This document shows positions 1 to 8,086 of a stretch of 64,000 nucleotides of DNA, piece after piece. Where the stretch lies: the NCBI GenBank assembly GCA_036505635.1, contig DASXTC010000021.1, forward strand, positions 186,001 through 250,000. The letters are read 5' to 3'. This DNA comes from DASXTC01 sp036505635. GTDB lineage: Bacteria; Acidobacteriota; Polarisedimenticolia; JACPZX01; DASXTC01. The translations under genes and the position numbers were made by a program. The notes under the pieces were generated by a model. That model ran no database searches, had not been told where the DNA came from, and saw only the letters and a list, made by a program, of their open reading frames with translations. The number at the start of each line of letters is the position of its first letter. Within the stretch, counting starts at the first letter, position 1.

Positions 1-405
1 AAGCCGGTCGTCGAGGAGCCGATGGCCGCGCAGGGGATGGGCGCGAGCGAGTACAACCGGCAGGGCCTCTTGAAGGCGATCTATTTCGACACGAACCGTC
101 ACGAGATCCGGCCCGACCAGCGGCCCACGCTCGAAGCAAACGCCGAGAAGCTCAAGAACTCCCCGCTCTCCTCGTTCAGGATCCTCATCGAGGGGCATTG
201 CGACGAGCGCAACACCAGCGAATACAACATGGCGCTCGGCGACCGTCGCGCCAATTCCGTGAAGCAGTACCTGATCAATCTCGGAATCCCGACGACCCGT
301 CTCCGCACCATCTCCTACGGCGAGGAGCGCCCGATCGACCCGGGACACAACGAGGACGCCTGGGCCAGAAACCGCCGTTCAGAGTTCGTCCTCGAAGAGA
401 GTTGA
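1..405 (+). CDS. pal: Pal, peptidoglycan-associated outer-membrane lipoprotein (5' truncated)
   Basis: The frame is open from the first base, so the true start, signal peptide and lipobox lie upstream of the window. What remains is an OmpA-like peptidoglycan-binding domain: YFDTNRHEIRP at its beginning, then EGHCDERNTSEYNMALGDRR, the signature found in Pal proteins. In this family the domain binds meso-diaminopimelate in the cell wall and tethers the outer membrane within the Tol-Pal system. The next gene, seven bases downstream, encodes the Tol-Pal accessory protein CpoB/YbgF, which supports the call. The missing upstream neighbour is probably tolB, but that is inference. Confidence 0.93.
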   Translation, partial: KPVVEEPMAAQGMGASEYNRQGLLKAIYFDTNRHEIRPDQRPTLEANAEKLKNSPLSSFRILIEGHCDERNTSEYNMALGDRRANSVKQYLINLGIPTTRLRTISYGEERPIDPGHNEDAWARNRRSEFVLEES

Positions 406-412
406 CGCGCCC

Positions 413-1222
413 GTGAGATACGGCCACGCTCCCGCTCGCGCCGCCGCCGCGGCGGGGCTCATCCTGCTTGCCGGATGCGTCACATCCACGCAGGCGACGA
501 GGCTCCAGAAGGACCTCGACGACGTGAAGCGCCAGCTCTTCCAGGTGCAGCAGGAGACCACCGCGTCACGGACCCAGATCGAGGAGGTGGCCCGCCGTCT
601 GGGCCCCGGGGCTCAGTCGCCATCCTCCTCCCAGGCGCAGCTCGGCGGCGCGATACAGACGCTGCTGGATCAGGTCCAGGCGCTGTCCGAGCGTCTCAAG
701 GAGAGCAACTCCCGAATGGCGAGCCTCGCGCAGGATATCGAGGGCCTTCGCGAATCGGCCCGCAGGGCGGGCGCCCCCGGACCCACGGCGCCGGCCATGC
801 AGCCGACCGCCCCCGCAGCCGGGGTACCGGCCGGCAGCCAGGCCGACCAGACCTTCAAGACGGCGTACGCCGATTACAGCAAGGGCAATTACGAGCTCGC
901 CGTGATGGGGTTCAACGAGTTCCTGCGCTCCGCGCAGAGCCACCCGCTTGCCTGCGACGCGCAGTACTTCATCGGGGAGTGCTATTACAGCCAGGGCAAG
1001 TTCACCGAAGCGGCCGAATCGTTCGACCAGGTCCTGCAGAAGTATCCCTCCGGCGAGAGGGTCGCCGCGGCGCTACTGAAGAAGGGATACGCGCAGATCG
1101 AGTCGGGGCAGACGTCGGCCGGGGTCTCCACCCTCCAGAGGCTGATTGACACCCATTCGGATTCGGGGGAGGCGCGGCTGGCCGCCGAGCGGCTCAAGCA
1201 GCTCGGCCTGCGTTCCCGTTAG
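413..1222 (+). CDS. cpoB: CpoB/YbgF, Tol-Pal accessory lipoprotein with coiled coil and TPRs
   Basis: The protein has 269 residues and begins at a GTG seven bases after pal. A short signal sequence ends in a lipobox (LLAGC, Cys22), so this version is probably a lipoprotein; the E. coli protein is soluble periplasmic. Residues about 28-75 form a Gln/Leu-rich coiled coil, the trimerisation region of YbgF. A low-complexity Pro/Ala linker follows at about 120-140. The C-terminal 125 residues are TPR units (DYSKGNYELAVMGFNEFL; YFIGECYYSQGKFTEAAESF). The family coordinates peptidoglycan synthesis with outer-membrane constriction at division. Position directly after pal is the canonical order. Confidence 0.9.
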   Translation: MRYGHAPARAAAAAGLILLAGCVTSTQATRLQKDLDDVKRQLFQVQQETTASRTQIEEVARRLGPGAQSPSSSQAQLGGAIQTLLDQVQALSERLKESNSRMASLAQDIEGLRESARRAGAPGPTAPAMQPTAPAAGVPAGSQADQTFKTAYADYSKGNYELAVMGFNEFLRSAQSHPLACDAQYFIGECYYSQGKFTEAAESFDQVLQKYPSGERVAAALLKKGYAQIESGQTSAGVSTLQRLIDTHSDSGEARLAAERLKQLGLRSR

Positions 1223-1241
1223 CGAAGGACCGAAACCCGGG

Positions 1242-1271
1242 TTGACAGGAGACGGCCTGATGGGCTAACCT
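1242..1271 (+). promoter_or_regulatory. Sigma-70-type promoter for rpsT
   Basis: TTGACA at 1242-1247 and TAACCT at 1266-1271 are separated by 18 bases. The -35 box is a perfect match to consensus and the -10 box matches at four of six positions. It sits between the cpoB stop and rpsT, placing the transcript start about 40 bases before the rpsT ATG. Confidence 0.6.
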
Positions 1272-1321
1272 TCGCGCCCGTTCGAGTCGGACAAGCACGA
1301 AACCCGGGGGTTCCATCCAGA

Positions 1322-1594
1322 ATGGCAACGCACCAGTCGGCGATCAAGCGCCACAAGCAGAGCCTCAAACGCCGTGAGGCGAACAAAGCGACCCGCTCGC
1401 GCCTTCGGACGCAGATCAAGAAGCTGCGCGATTCGGTCGAGACGAGCGACGCGGCCTCGGCCCGGCGTCTCCTGCCGGAGACGATCGCATTGATCGATCG
1501 CTCGATCCAGAAGGGCGTCGTCCACGAGAACACCGCCGCACGCTACAAGTCGCGCCTGACCCGCCTGGTCAACAAGCTCGGCGCGCCGAAGTAG
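1322..1594 (+). CDS. rpsT: 30S ribosomal protein S20
   Basis: This 90-residue, strongly basic protein matches S20 throughout. It opens with MATHQSAIKRHKQSLKRREA, carries the RSRLRTQIKKLR helix and ends in KSRLTRLVNKLG. S20 binds 16S rRNA early in assembly of the small subunit. Length is normal for the family. A consensus-like promoter precedes it, and the neighbouring lon gene starts 87 bases downstream with its own ribosome site, so rpsT is probably transcribed alone or with partial read-through. No strong Shine-Dalgarno sequence is visible before this ATG. Confidence 0.97.
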   Translation: MATHQSAIKRHKQSLKRREANKATRSRLRTQIKKLRDSVETSDAASARRLLPETIALIDRSIQKGVVHENTAARYKSRLTRLVNKLGAPK

Positions 1595-1681
1595 GCGCAG
1601 GCGCCCCACCGCCTCCTCGTTCGCCTCTTCTGTTATGATGACGGCTACCGGGTTGAATGGCCGTGTGATGGAGGGCGTAGT

Positions 1682-4057
1682 ATGAGCGACGAGACCGTCG
1701 AGTCGGGTCAACCCGTCCGGATCCCCGATGTCCTTCCGGTGCTCCCGTTGCGGGACGCCGTCGTTTTCCCCCATTTGCCCGCCCCGCTGGTGGTGGGGCG
1801 CCCGGTCTCGATCCGCACCATCGACCACGTGCTGACCGGCAACAAGATGGTCGCCCTCGTCGCTCAGAAGAACCCTCAGGTGGAGGAGCCCGGGCCCGAC
1901 GAGATCTTCAAGATCGGCACGGCGGCGGTCGTGCTCAAGCTCCTCAAGTTCCCCGACGGGGGGCTCCGCGTGCTCACGCGGGGGCTGGAGCGCGTACGCC
2001 TGTACGACTTCGTCCAGCGCTCCCCGATCCCCGTGGCGCAGGTGGAGGTCCTGCGTGAGGTCTCGCACGGCGGCCCGGAGGTCGAGGGGCTCACAAAGAA
2101 CCTCATGAACCAGATCCAGAAGCTGATCGGTCTGCTGCCGATAAACGCCGACGAGATCGGCCTGACCTTCATGAACCTGGAGGATCCCGGACGGCTGGCG
2201 GATATGGCGGCGGCCGTCTTCGCGCTCAAGCTGCACCAGAAGCAGGAGGTGCTCGAGACGCTCGACGTCAAGGCGCGTCTCGAGAAGGTGACGCGGTTCA
2301 TCAGCCGCGAGATCGAGGTGGCCGAGATCGGCGGGAAGATCCAGCAGGAGGTGCAGGAGGAGATCGACAAGACCCAGCGCAAGTTCTACCTGCGCGAGCA
2401 GATGAAGGCCATCCAGAAGGAGCTCGGCGAGGAGGACGAGGTCACCGCCGAGATCAACGAGCTCACCGAGAAGATCCAGGCGGCCGCGATGCCCCCGGAG
2501 GTCGAGAAGGAGGCCCTCAAGGAGGTCAATCGCCTCAGGACCACGCCGCCCGCCTCGGCGGAGCACTCCGTCATCCGCAACTACCTCGACATCCTGATCG
2601 ACATGCCGTGGTCGAAGTCCACCGAAGACAAGCTGGACATCATCGAGGCCCGGCGCGTGCTCGACGAGGACCATTACGACCTCGAGCGGGTCAAGGACCG
2701 GATCCTCGAGTACCTGGCGGTCCTCAAGCTCAAGCAGGACCTGAAGGGCCCCATCCTCTGTTTCGCGGGTCCGCCCGGCACCGGCAAGACGTCCTTGGGC
2801 CGATCGATCGCGCGGGCCATGGGCCGCAACTTCCAGCGCCTGTCGCTGGGCGGAGTGCGCGACGAGGCGGAGATCCGCGGGCACCGCCGCACCTACATCG
2901 GCTCCATGCCGGGCCGCATCATCCAGTCGATCCGCAAGGCGGGCTCCAACAACCCGGTCATCATCCTCGACGAAGTCGACAAGCTCGGCGCCGATTTCCG
3001 CGGCGACCCGTCATCCGCCCTGCTCGAGGTCCTCGATCCCGAGCAGAACTTCTCCTTCTCGGACCACTTCCTCGAAGTCCCGTTCGACCTGTCCAGGGCC
3101 ATGTTCATCACGACGGCCAACGTGCTGGACACGATCCCGCCACCGCTGCGTGATCGGATGGAGATCCTGATGCTCCCGGGCTACACGGAGGAGGAGAAGG
3201 TCAACATCGCCAGGGCCCACCTGATCCCGCGGCAGGTGGCCAACCACGGGATCCCGCCCGACGCGATGACCTTCGAGGACGCGGCCATCGCGGGGATCAT
3301 CAAAGGTTACACGCGCGAGGCGGGCCTGAGGAACCTGGAGCGCGAGATCGGCGCGATCTGCCGCAAGGTGGCCCGGCGGCTCGCCGAGGGGGTTCCAGGC
3401 CCCTACACCATCAGAGTGCAGGACCTCGACGAGTATCTCGGACAGGAGAAGTTCTTCTCCGAGATGGTGGAGCGAACGAGGGTGCCCGGCGTCGCGGTCG
3501 GCGTCGCCTGGACCCCCGCCGGCGGAGAGATCCTCTTCATCGAATCGACGGCGATGAAAGGGAGCAAGGGGCTGACGCTCACCGGACAGCTCGGTGATGT
3601 GATGAAGGAGTCGGCGCAGGCCGCCCTGTCCTACGTTCGCAGCCGCGCCGCCTCCCTTGGGATCTCGCCGGATTTCTTCGAGACGACCGACATCCACATC
3701 CACGTGCCCTCTGGAGCGATTCCAAAGGACGGCCCTTCGGCCGGCGTCACGATGGTGGTCTCCCTGGTTTCGCTGCTCACGGCGACCCCCTGCTCGCCGG
3801 ACCTCGCGATGACGGGCGAGATCACGCTTCGGGGCAAGGTCCTGCCCGTGGGGGGGATAAAGGAGAAGGTGCTGGCCGCCCGGCGGGCCGGGGTCCACAC
3901 GGTGATCCTGCCCGCCCGCAACGAGAAGGACCTTGTGGACATCCCCGAGAGCCTGCGCCAGGACATGACCTTTCACTTCGTCGAGTCGCTCGACGATGTC
4001 CTTGCCATCGCGCTGAGAAGCCCCGCCCTGACCGTCACCCCGTCGACAGAGGTTTGA
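1682..4057 (+). CDS. lon: Lon ATP-dependent serine protease
   Basis: At 791 residues this is a full-length bacterial LonA. The N-terminal substrate-binding domain starts at LPVLPLRDAVVFP. A long helical region leads to the AAA+ module with Walker A GPPGTGKTS near residue 363 and Walker B VIILDEVDK. The C-terminal protease domain carries the catalytic Ser in PKDGPSAGVT (about Ser686) and the Lys in GGIKEKVLAA (about Lys727), the expected dyad. Lon degrades misfolded and regulatory proteins in the cytoplasm. The ATG has a good GGAGG seven bases upstream. The 3' end overlaps the convergent rnr gene by 23 bases. Confidence 0.98.
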   Translation: MSDETVESGQPVRIPDVLPVLPLRDAVVFPHLPAPLVVGRPVSIRTIDHVLTGNKMVALVAQKNPQVEEPGPDEIFKIGTAAVVLKLLKFPDGGLRVLTRGLERVRLYDFVQRSPIPVAQVEVLREVSHGGPEVEGLTKNLMNQIQKLIGLLPINADEIGLTFMNLEDPGRLADMAAAVFALKLHQKQEVLETLDVKARLEKVTRFISREIEVAEIGGKIQQEVQEEIDKTQRKFYLREQMKAIQKELGEEDEVTAEINELTEKIQAAAMPPEVEKEALKEVNRLRTTPPASAEHSVIRNYLDILIDMPWSKSTEDKLDIIEARRVLDEDHYDLERVKDRILEYLAVLKLKQDLKGPILCFAGPPGTGKTSLGRSIARAMGRNFQRLSLGGVRDEAEIRGHRRTYIGSMPGRIIQSIRKAGSNNPVIILDEVDKLGADFRGDPSSALLEVLDPEQNFSFSDHFLEVPFDLSRAMFITTANVLDTIPPPLRDRMEILMLPGYTEEEKVNIARAHLIPRQVANHGIPPDAMTFEDAAIAGIIKGYTREAGLRNLEREIGAICRKVARRLAEGVPGPYTIRVQDLDEYLGQEKFFSEMVERTRVPGVAVGVAWTPAGGEILFIESTAMKGSKGLTLTGQLGDVMKESAQAALSYVRSRAASLGISPDFFETTDIHIHVPSGAIPKDGPSAGVTMVVSLVSLLTATPCSPDLAMTGEITLRGKVLPVGGIKEKVLAARRAGVHTVILPARNEKDLVDIPESLRQDMTFHFVESLDDVLAIALRSPALTVTPSTEV

Positions 4058-6251
4058 GCAGGATCCTCGCGCGGAAGGTGTCGACCGCCTGCACGCGCAC
4101 GCGCAAGGCGTCTCCCGGACGCCAGGGGGCCGGACGGGCGGGTCCGCGCGCCCCTCTTCCGTGGGAAGCTTCCCTGCCGGCGCCGACCGGCACGACCCCA
4201 TCGATCCCGAGCCCCTCGAGGGTCACGAAGAGCGCGCCCCTGGCGGCCCCCGTCACCACGCCCTGGAACTCCTCCCCGACACGGTCCTTCATGTAGACCG
4301 CTTTCTTCCAGTCAACCACCGCCCTCTCGGCCTCCTCCGCGCGCCGCTCGAGCCGGGAGCACTGAAGGGCGACGGCGGCCAGGCGCTCCGCGGGATCGGG
4401 CTCATCGGGCCGGGTAGGCCCGGCGCGCGGCGCCCCGCGCAGGAGCCGGTGCACAATCAGATCCGGATAGCGCCGGATCGGCGAGGTGAAATGCGTGTAA
4501 AGAGGAGCCGCAAGCCCGAAATGCGCGATCGGCTCGTGGCTGTATCGGGCCAGCTTCAGCGAGCGCAGGACCATCATGGAGACCGCGGGCTCCTGCGGGC
4601 GCCCCTTGAATGGGGCCAGGATTGCGGAGAGGCGGGCTGAAGGGGTCCCGCGGGTGCGGCGCACGGGAAAGCCCATCGTCGCGAGCCTCTCCTCGACCTC
4701 GTCGATCCCCTCCGGGTCCGGGTCCTCGTGAATCCGGTAGAGGCTCGCCGGCACGTGCTCACGCAGGTGCTCCGCGACCGTCTCGTTGGCGGCCAGCATG
4801 AACTCCTCGATCACCTGATCCGCCAGCCCGTGCCGCACCGGCTGGACATCGATCGGGCGGCCCGAGTCGTCCACGATGACCTCCGTCTGAGGTATCTCGA
4901 GGTCGAGGCTTCCGCGCCGCAGGCGCAGCGTTCGCAGCAGGCGGCAGAGCCGGCCCATCTCGCGGAGCATCGGCGCGTGGGCGGATCCGTTCCCATCCTC
5001 TCCCCCATCGAGGATCTCCTGGAGCTCCGCATAGGTCATCGCCGCAGCGGAACGGATGACCCCGTCGGCGAAGCGGTAACCCAAACGCCTGCCCTGCGCG
5101 TCGAAATCGAGCAGGACGCTGTGCACCAGGCGCTCCTCGCCGGCGTGCAGGCTGCAAAGCCCCGACGAGAGCGCTTCCGGGAGCATGGGGATGCAGCGGC
5201 CGGGGAAATAGACGCTCGTGCCCCGCCGCAGCGCCTCCCGATCGACGTGCCCCCCCTCGGGCACGTAATGGGCCACGTCGGCGATGTGAACGGCCAGCCG
5301 GTAGATCTCCCCGCGCGCGGTCGGGATCCAGACGAGTCCCACCGCATCGTCGTGGTCTTTCGCGGTGGCCGGATCGACGGTGACGACCTGCGAGCCGGTG
5401 AAATCCTCTCGGCGTGCTCGCTCCCGCTCGTCGATCCTGGGCGGGTGGCTGAGCGCCTCCCGCTCCGCCTCGGGCGGAAAAGCGCCCGGCAGATCGTGTA
5501 TCCGGACGATCGTGGCCTCGTCGACGCCCGCCTCCTCGGGCAGACCCAGCGTGGCGGCGATCCTTCCGCGGGCCGGCCGGAAGCGATCCTCGGGCGATGT
5601 GATCTCGACCCAGACGATCGACCCGTCGGCGGGCGCGGCCTCGGCGCCGGCCGATGCTCCGTCCACGACGATCGTTCCGCTGACGCGGTCGTCGCGTGGC
5701 GTCACCAGCCCGCCGTTGCCTCCTCCCCGATATTGCCCGGCCAGGAATGGAGGGCGTCGTTCCAGCACGGCGAGGACCTCCCCCTCGCTCCCCCCGCCAC
5801 CGCTCCGGTCGCCGCGTTTCCCCGGGACAGGCCTTCCGATGACGCGCGCCATGACCAGGTCGCCGTGCCGGGCTCCAGCCATCCTTCGGCCCGCGATGAA
5901 CACGTCGCGCTTGCCCGTCTCCTCCGCTGACACGAAGCCGTAGGTTCCCTCCGGGCATGACAGCCGCCCGATCACGATCCGAGTGCGCGCGTGAAGGCTC
6001 CAGCGTCCCCGGCGCTGGCTGAAGACGATCTGCTGCTTCTCGAGATACTCCATCTGCCGCCGGAGCTCCGGCTCGTCGGATACCGGGAGGCCCATCAGGC
6101 GCACCAGCCCCGGGACGGTGACCCGGTCCGGTGCGCGCTTGAGGCACGCCAGGAGGCGGCTGTACGGGACGGCGGGCGGCGGCGCCGTCGCGAGCTTCGG
6201 TCGCCGTGCCGGCCCGTGCCGGCGTTCCCTCCTCGCCCGGTGGCGTTTCAT
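4035..6251 (-). CDS. rnr: Ribonuclease R, 3'-5' exoribonuclease
   Basis: The 738-residue product has the RNase R order: an N-terminal winged-helix region (about 20-85), cold-shock-type RNA-binding domains (CPEGTYGFVSAEE), the RNB catalytic domain and a C-terminal S1 domain (VGEEFQGVVTGAARGALFV). The RNB core holds the metal-binding aspartates in TVDPATAKDHDDAVGL, and FTSPIRRYPDLIVHR is the family signature. It degrades structured RNA processively. The ATG overlaps the stop of the upstream glycosidase-like gene by four bases (ATGA), so both are probably one transcript. A basic N-terminus (RHRARRERRHG) may bind RNA. Confidence 0.95.
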   Translation of the reverse strand: MKRHRARRERRHGPARRPKLATAPPPAVPYSRLLACLKRAPDRVTVPGLVRLMGLPVSDEPELRRQMEYLEKQQIVFSQRRGRWSLHARTRIVIGRLSCPEGTYGFVSAEETGKRDVFIAGRRMAGARHGDLVMARVIGRPVPGKRGDRSGGGGSEGEVLAVLERRPPFLAGQYRGGGNGGLVTPRDDRVSGTIVVDGASAGAEAAPADGSIVWVEITSPEDRFRPARGRIAATLGLPEEAGVDEATIVRIHDLPGAFPPEAEREALSHPPRIDERERARREDFTGSQVVTVDPATAKDHDDAVGLVWIPTARGEIYRLAVHIADVAHYVPEGGHVDREALRRGTSVYFPGRCIPMLPEALSSGLCSLHAGEERLVHSVLLDFDAQGRRLGYRFADGVIRSAAAMTYAELQEILDGGEDGNGSAHAPMLREMGRLCRLLRTLRLRRGSLDLEIPQTEVIVDDSGRPIDVQPVRHGLADQVIEEFMLAANETVAEHLREHVPASLYRIHEDPDPEGIDEVEERLATMGFPVRRTRGTPSARLSAILAPFKGRPQEPAVSMMVLRSLKLARYSHEPIAHFGLAAPLYTHFTSPIRRYPDLIVHRLLRGAPRAGPTRPDEPDPAERLAAVALQCSRLERRAEEAERAVVDWKKAVYMKDRVGEEFQGVVTGAARGALFVTLEGLGIDGVVPVGAGREASHGRGARGPARPAPWRPGDALRVRVQAVDTFRARILLKPLSTG

Positions 6252-7783
6252 CGCGAGGCCAGACGGATGATCACCAGACGGTCCAGCATGACGCCGGGCT
6301 CCGCGGCGCGCACCGAAAGGGGCCTGCTGCCCCCCTCGGCCTGCACTTCCAGGAACGGACGGTGCCCGGCGGCGAAGTAGATCCGTTTTTCCACGCGATC
6401 GAAACGCACGAAGCAGGCGTCGGCCTGGGGATTCTCACCGAAGCCGTCAACGACGAGGCGGTATCTCCCGGGCTCCAGGTCGACCTTCGTGCCCGCCTCG
6501 GCCTGCGCTTCCTCGAAACGCAGCACCTTGCCTCCCGAGGCGCCCTCGCGCGCCTGGACCACGGCGCGTCCGGTCAGAGCGAGATCCTCACCCTCGATGA
6601 TGACGCGGCGCCCAGCCGCCGGATCGGCCCTCATGAGGAGGGCCGCGCTCTTCGCCTTCAACGTGAGGGACGACACAGGCTCGTAGGCGGCGTCCACCAG
6701 ACCCTCCGGCAGCGTTATCGTGCGCGCCCCGTCGAACGGGTTGACGGCCACGAATCCCGCAGTGAAGCCGCGGACGTAGAGACCGTCGCGTCGGGCCATA
6801 TCCCCTTCGGGACGGCCGATGTCGAGGTCGTAGAAGTCGTGCCAGCGGGTCGACTCGGGTCTGTAACCGGAGCCGTGGTAGAAGTAGAGGCGATCTCCAT
6901 CGAGCGCCAGCAGGTAGGAGGCGAACAGGTAGAGCGATTCTTCGGCCCCGACCGAGGGGGTCTTGCAGATCAGGTTCAGGATCTTCCCGCCCCGCGCCAC
7001 CTCGGCCGCCTGGTCCACCTTGGCCTTCCAGCCGAACGGTCCGTCGTGGGGACGATCCCTGCTCAGCCAGTTCTCGCAGTTGGCTCCCTCCACCTCGCGC
7101 AGGTAGAGACGCGAGACCTCGGGCTCGCCGGACCGGATGTCGTTGATCACGATTGGCCGTTCGCCGAACCCCGCCTCGGTCACCTTCGCCCTGATGCGCT
7201 GCAGCATCGCGCGCTCGGCTCCGGGCCAGGACTCATGGTCCAGCTCCACGGGCAGCGCGGAGATGAAGCTCCCGACGTGGCGTGGATGATACGACGAGTC
7301 GGTCTCCACGTTGTCGAGGTGAAGCCCGTCATAGCCGGCGCCGAGGATCTCGATGGCCCGCGCGGCGAGGAAATCCTGATAACCGGTCCGGCTCACATTC
7401 ATGCCGTAGCGGGCCCTGCTCCCCTGATACTTGTCGATGCGCACCTGGACACGCCGGCCCGTCGCGTCGTGCAGGAACCAGTCCTCGTTCCGCCTGAGGG
7501 CGCTCCTGGCGCCGGGCATGAGCTCGTTCATGTCCATCGTGTTGAGGTATCCGAGGACGAGCGCGTCCGGATGCGCCCGCCGCGCGCGTTTGAGCGCCGC
7601 ATCCAGTGGAGTCTCAGGTGAGACGATGACGAGATCATAACGAGCGCCCGGGACGTGATAATCACGGATGGTGCCGAGCGCGACGAGACAGTGGCGGGCC
7701 GTGCGTGGCGCGGCTCCGCCCACAAGGGTCGGCGAGGCCGCGAGGAAACAAAGCAGGAGCGCCGCCGCGGCGCGGCGCCTCAC
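6248..7783 (-). CDS. Secreted glycosidase-like TIM-barrel protein (TM1410/GH114-like)
   Basis: The open frame extends upstream over the tRNA gene, so I place the start at a GTG that gives a clean signal peptide (MRRRAAAALLLCFLAASPTL). This yields about 511 residues. The middle resembles extracellular alpha-galactosaminidase-like or polygalactosaminidase-like barrels: VLGYLNTMDMNEL, a WFLHD segment, and YDGLHLDNVE, where the Asp could be catalytic. The C-terminal 120 residues look like a beta-sandwich carbohydrate-binding-like region. Substrate is unknown. It overlaps rnr by four bases. Assignment to an exact GH family is not possible by eye. Confidence 0.65.
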   Translation of the reverse strand: MRRRAAAALLLCFLAASPTLVGGAAPRTARHCLVALGTIRDYHVPGARYDLVIVSPETPLDAALKRARRAHPDALVLGYLNTMDMNELMPGARSALRRNEDWFLHDATGRRVQVRIDKYQGSRARYGMNVSRTGYQDFLAARAIEILGAGYDGLHLDNVETDSSYHPRHVGSFISALPVELDHESWPGAERAMLQRIRAKVTEAGFGERPIVINDIRSGEPEVSRLYLREVEGANCENWLSRDRPHDGPFGWKAKVDQAAEVARGGKILNLICKTPSVGAEESLYLFASYLLALDGDRLYFYHGSGYRPESTRWHDFYDLDIGRPEGDMARRDGLYVRGFTAGFVAVNPFDGARTITLPEGLVDAAYEPVSSLTLKAKSAALLMRADPAAGRRVIIEGEDLALTGRAVVQAREGASGGKVLRFEEAQAEAGTKVDLEPGRYRLVVDGFGENPQADACFVRFDRVEKRIYFAAGHRPFLEVQAEGGSRPLSVRAAEPGVMLDRLVIIRLASR

Positions 7784-7808
7784 CCCCCGCGTCAGACCCG
7801 TCTCCGTG

Positions 7809-7838
7809 TTGACACCTCCGGAATCACGATGGTAGAGT
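7809..7838 (+). promoter_or_regulatory. Sigma-70-type promoter for tRNA-Leu
   Basis: A perfect TTGACA at 7809-7814 is followed after 18 bases by TAGAGT at 7833-7838, four of six matches to the -10 consensus. The predicted start lies about 33 bases before the tRNA. It is divergent from the glycosidase-like gene. Confidence 0.6.
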
Positions 7839-7877
7839 GTCGCCCGTTCCCGGGAAAGAGCCGCGCAGGATCCCCGT

Positions 7878-7964
7878 GCCGAAGTGGTGAAATTGGCAAA
7901 CACGCAGGCTTCAGGTGCCTGTGCCCGCAAGGGCTTCGGGGTTCGAGTCCCCGCTTCGGCACCA
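7878..7964 (+). tRNA. tRNA-Leu (anticodon CAG)
   Basis: An 87-base class II tRNA with the CCA end encoded. The acceptor stem pairs GCCGAAG with CTTCGGC, followed by discriminator A and CCA. The anticodon loop contains CTTCAGG, with CAG at 7912-7914, so it reads CUG, the dominant leucine codon here. A long variable arm (TGCCCGCAAGGGCTT region) and a T-arm GGGGTTCGAGTCCCC are present. It stands alone, with its own promoter upstream and a convergent gene downstream. Confidence 0.95.
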
Positions 7965-8061
7965 CCCACCCCGCTCTCCTGAGCCACGTCAGTGTCAGCG
8001 CGCCGCCGGCCCGCGCCGCATTGTATCCCACACCCATCCGCCCGCGCGTTGGCGGGACGCT

Positions 8062-8073
8062 GGACACACTCCT
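8062..8073 (-). repeat. Short dispersed repeat, partial copy (AGGAGTGTGTCC)
   Basis: On the minus strand this reads AGGAGTGTGTCC, the core of the palindromic repeat at 49114-49167. It lies 13 bases past the stop of the MshEN/GAF-like gene, between that gene and the convergent tRNA. At 12 bases it could be chance, but its placement matches two other copies. Confidence 0.45.
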
Positions 8074-8086
8074 GGGATGGCGAAGT

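Noticed and set aside
1265..2884. 539-codon minus-strand frame across lon
   Set aside because: Shadow of lon with Leu/Asp/Arg-rich nonsense composition; no motif.
4728..7621. Long plus-strand frames opposite rnr and the glycosidase-like gene
   Set aside because: Compositional shadows; the minus-strand products carry recognisable domains throughout.
7784..7987. N-terminal extension of the glycosidase-like gene over tRNA-Leu
   Set aside because: It would translate antisense through a tRNA and its promoter; the GTG at 7783 gives a proper signal peptide.
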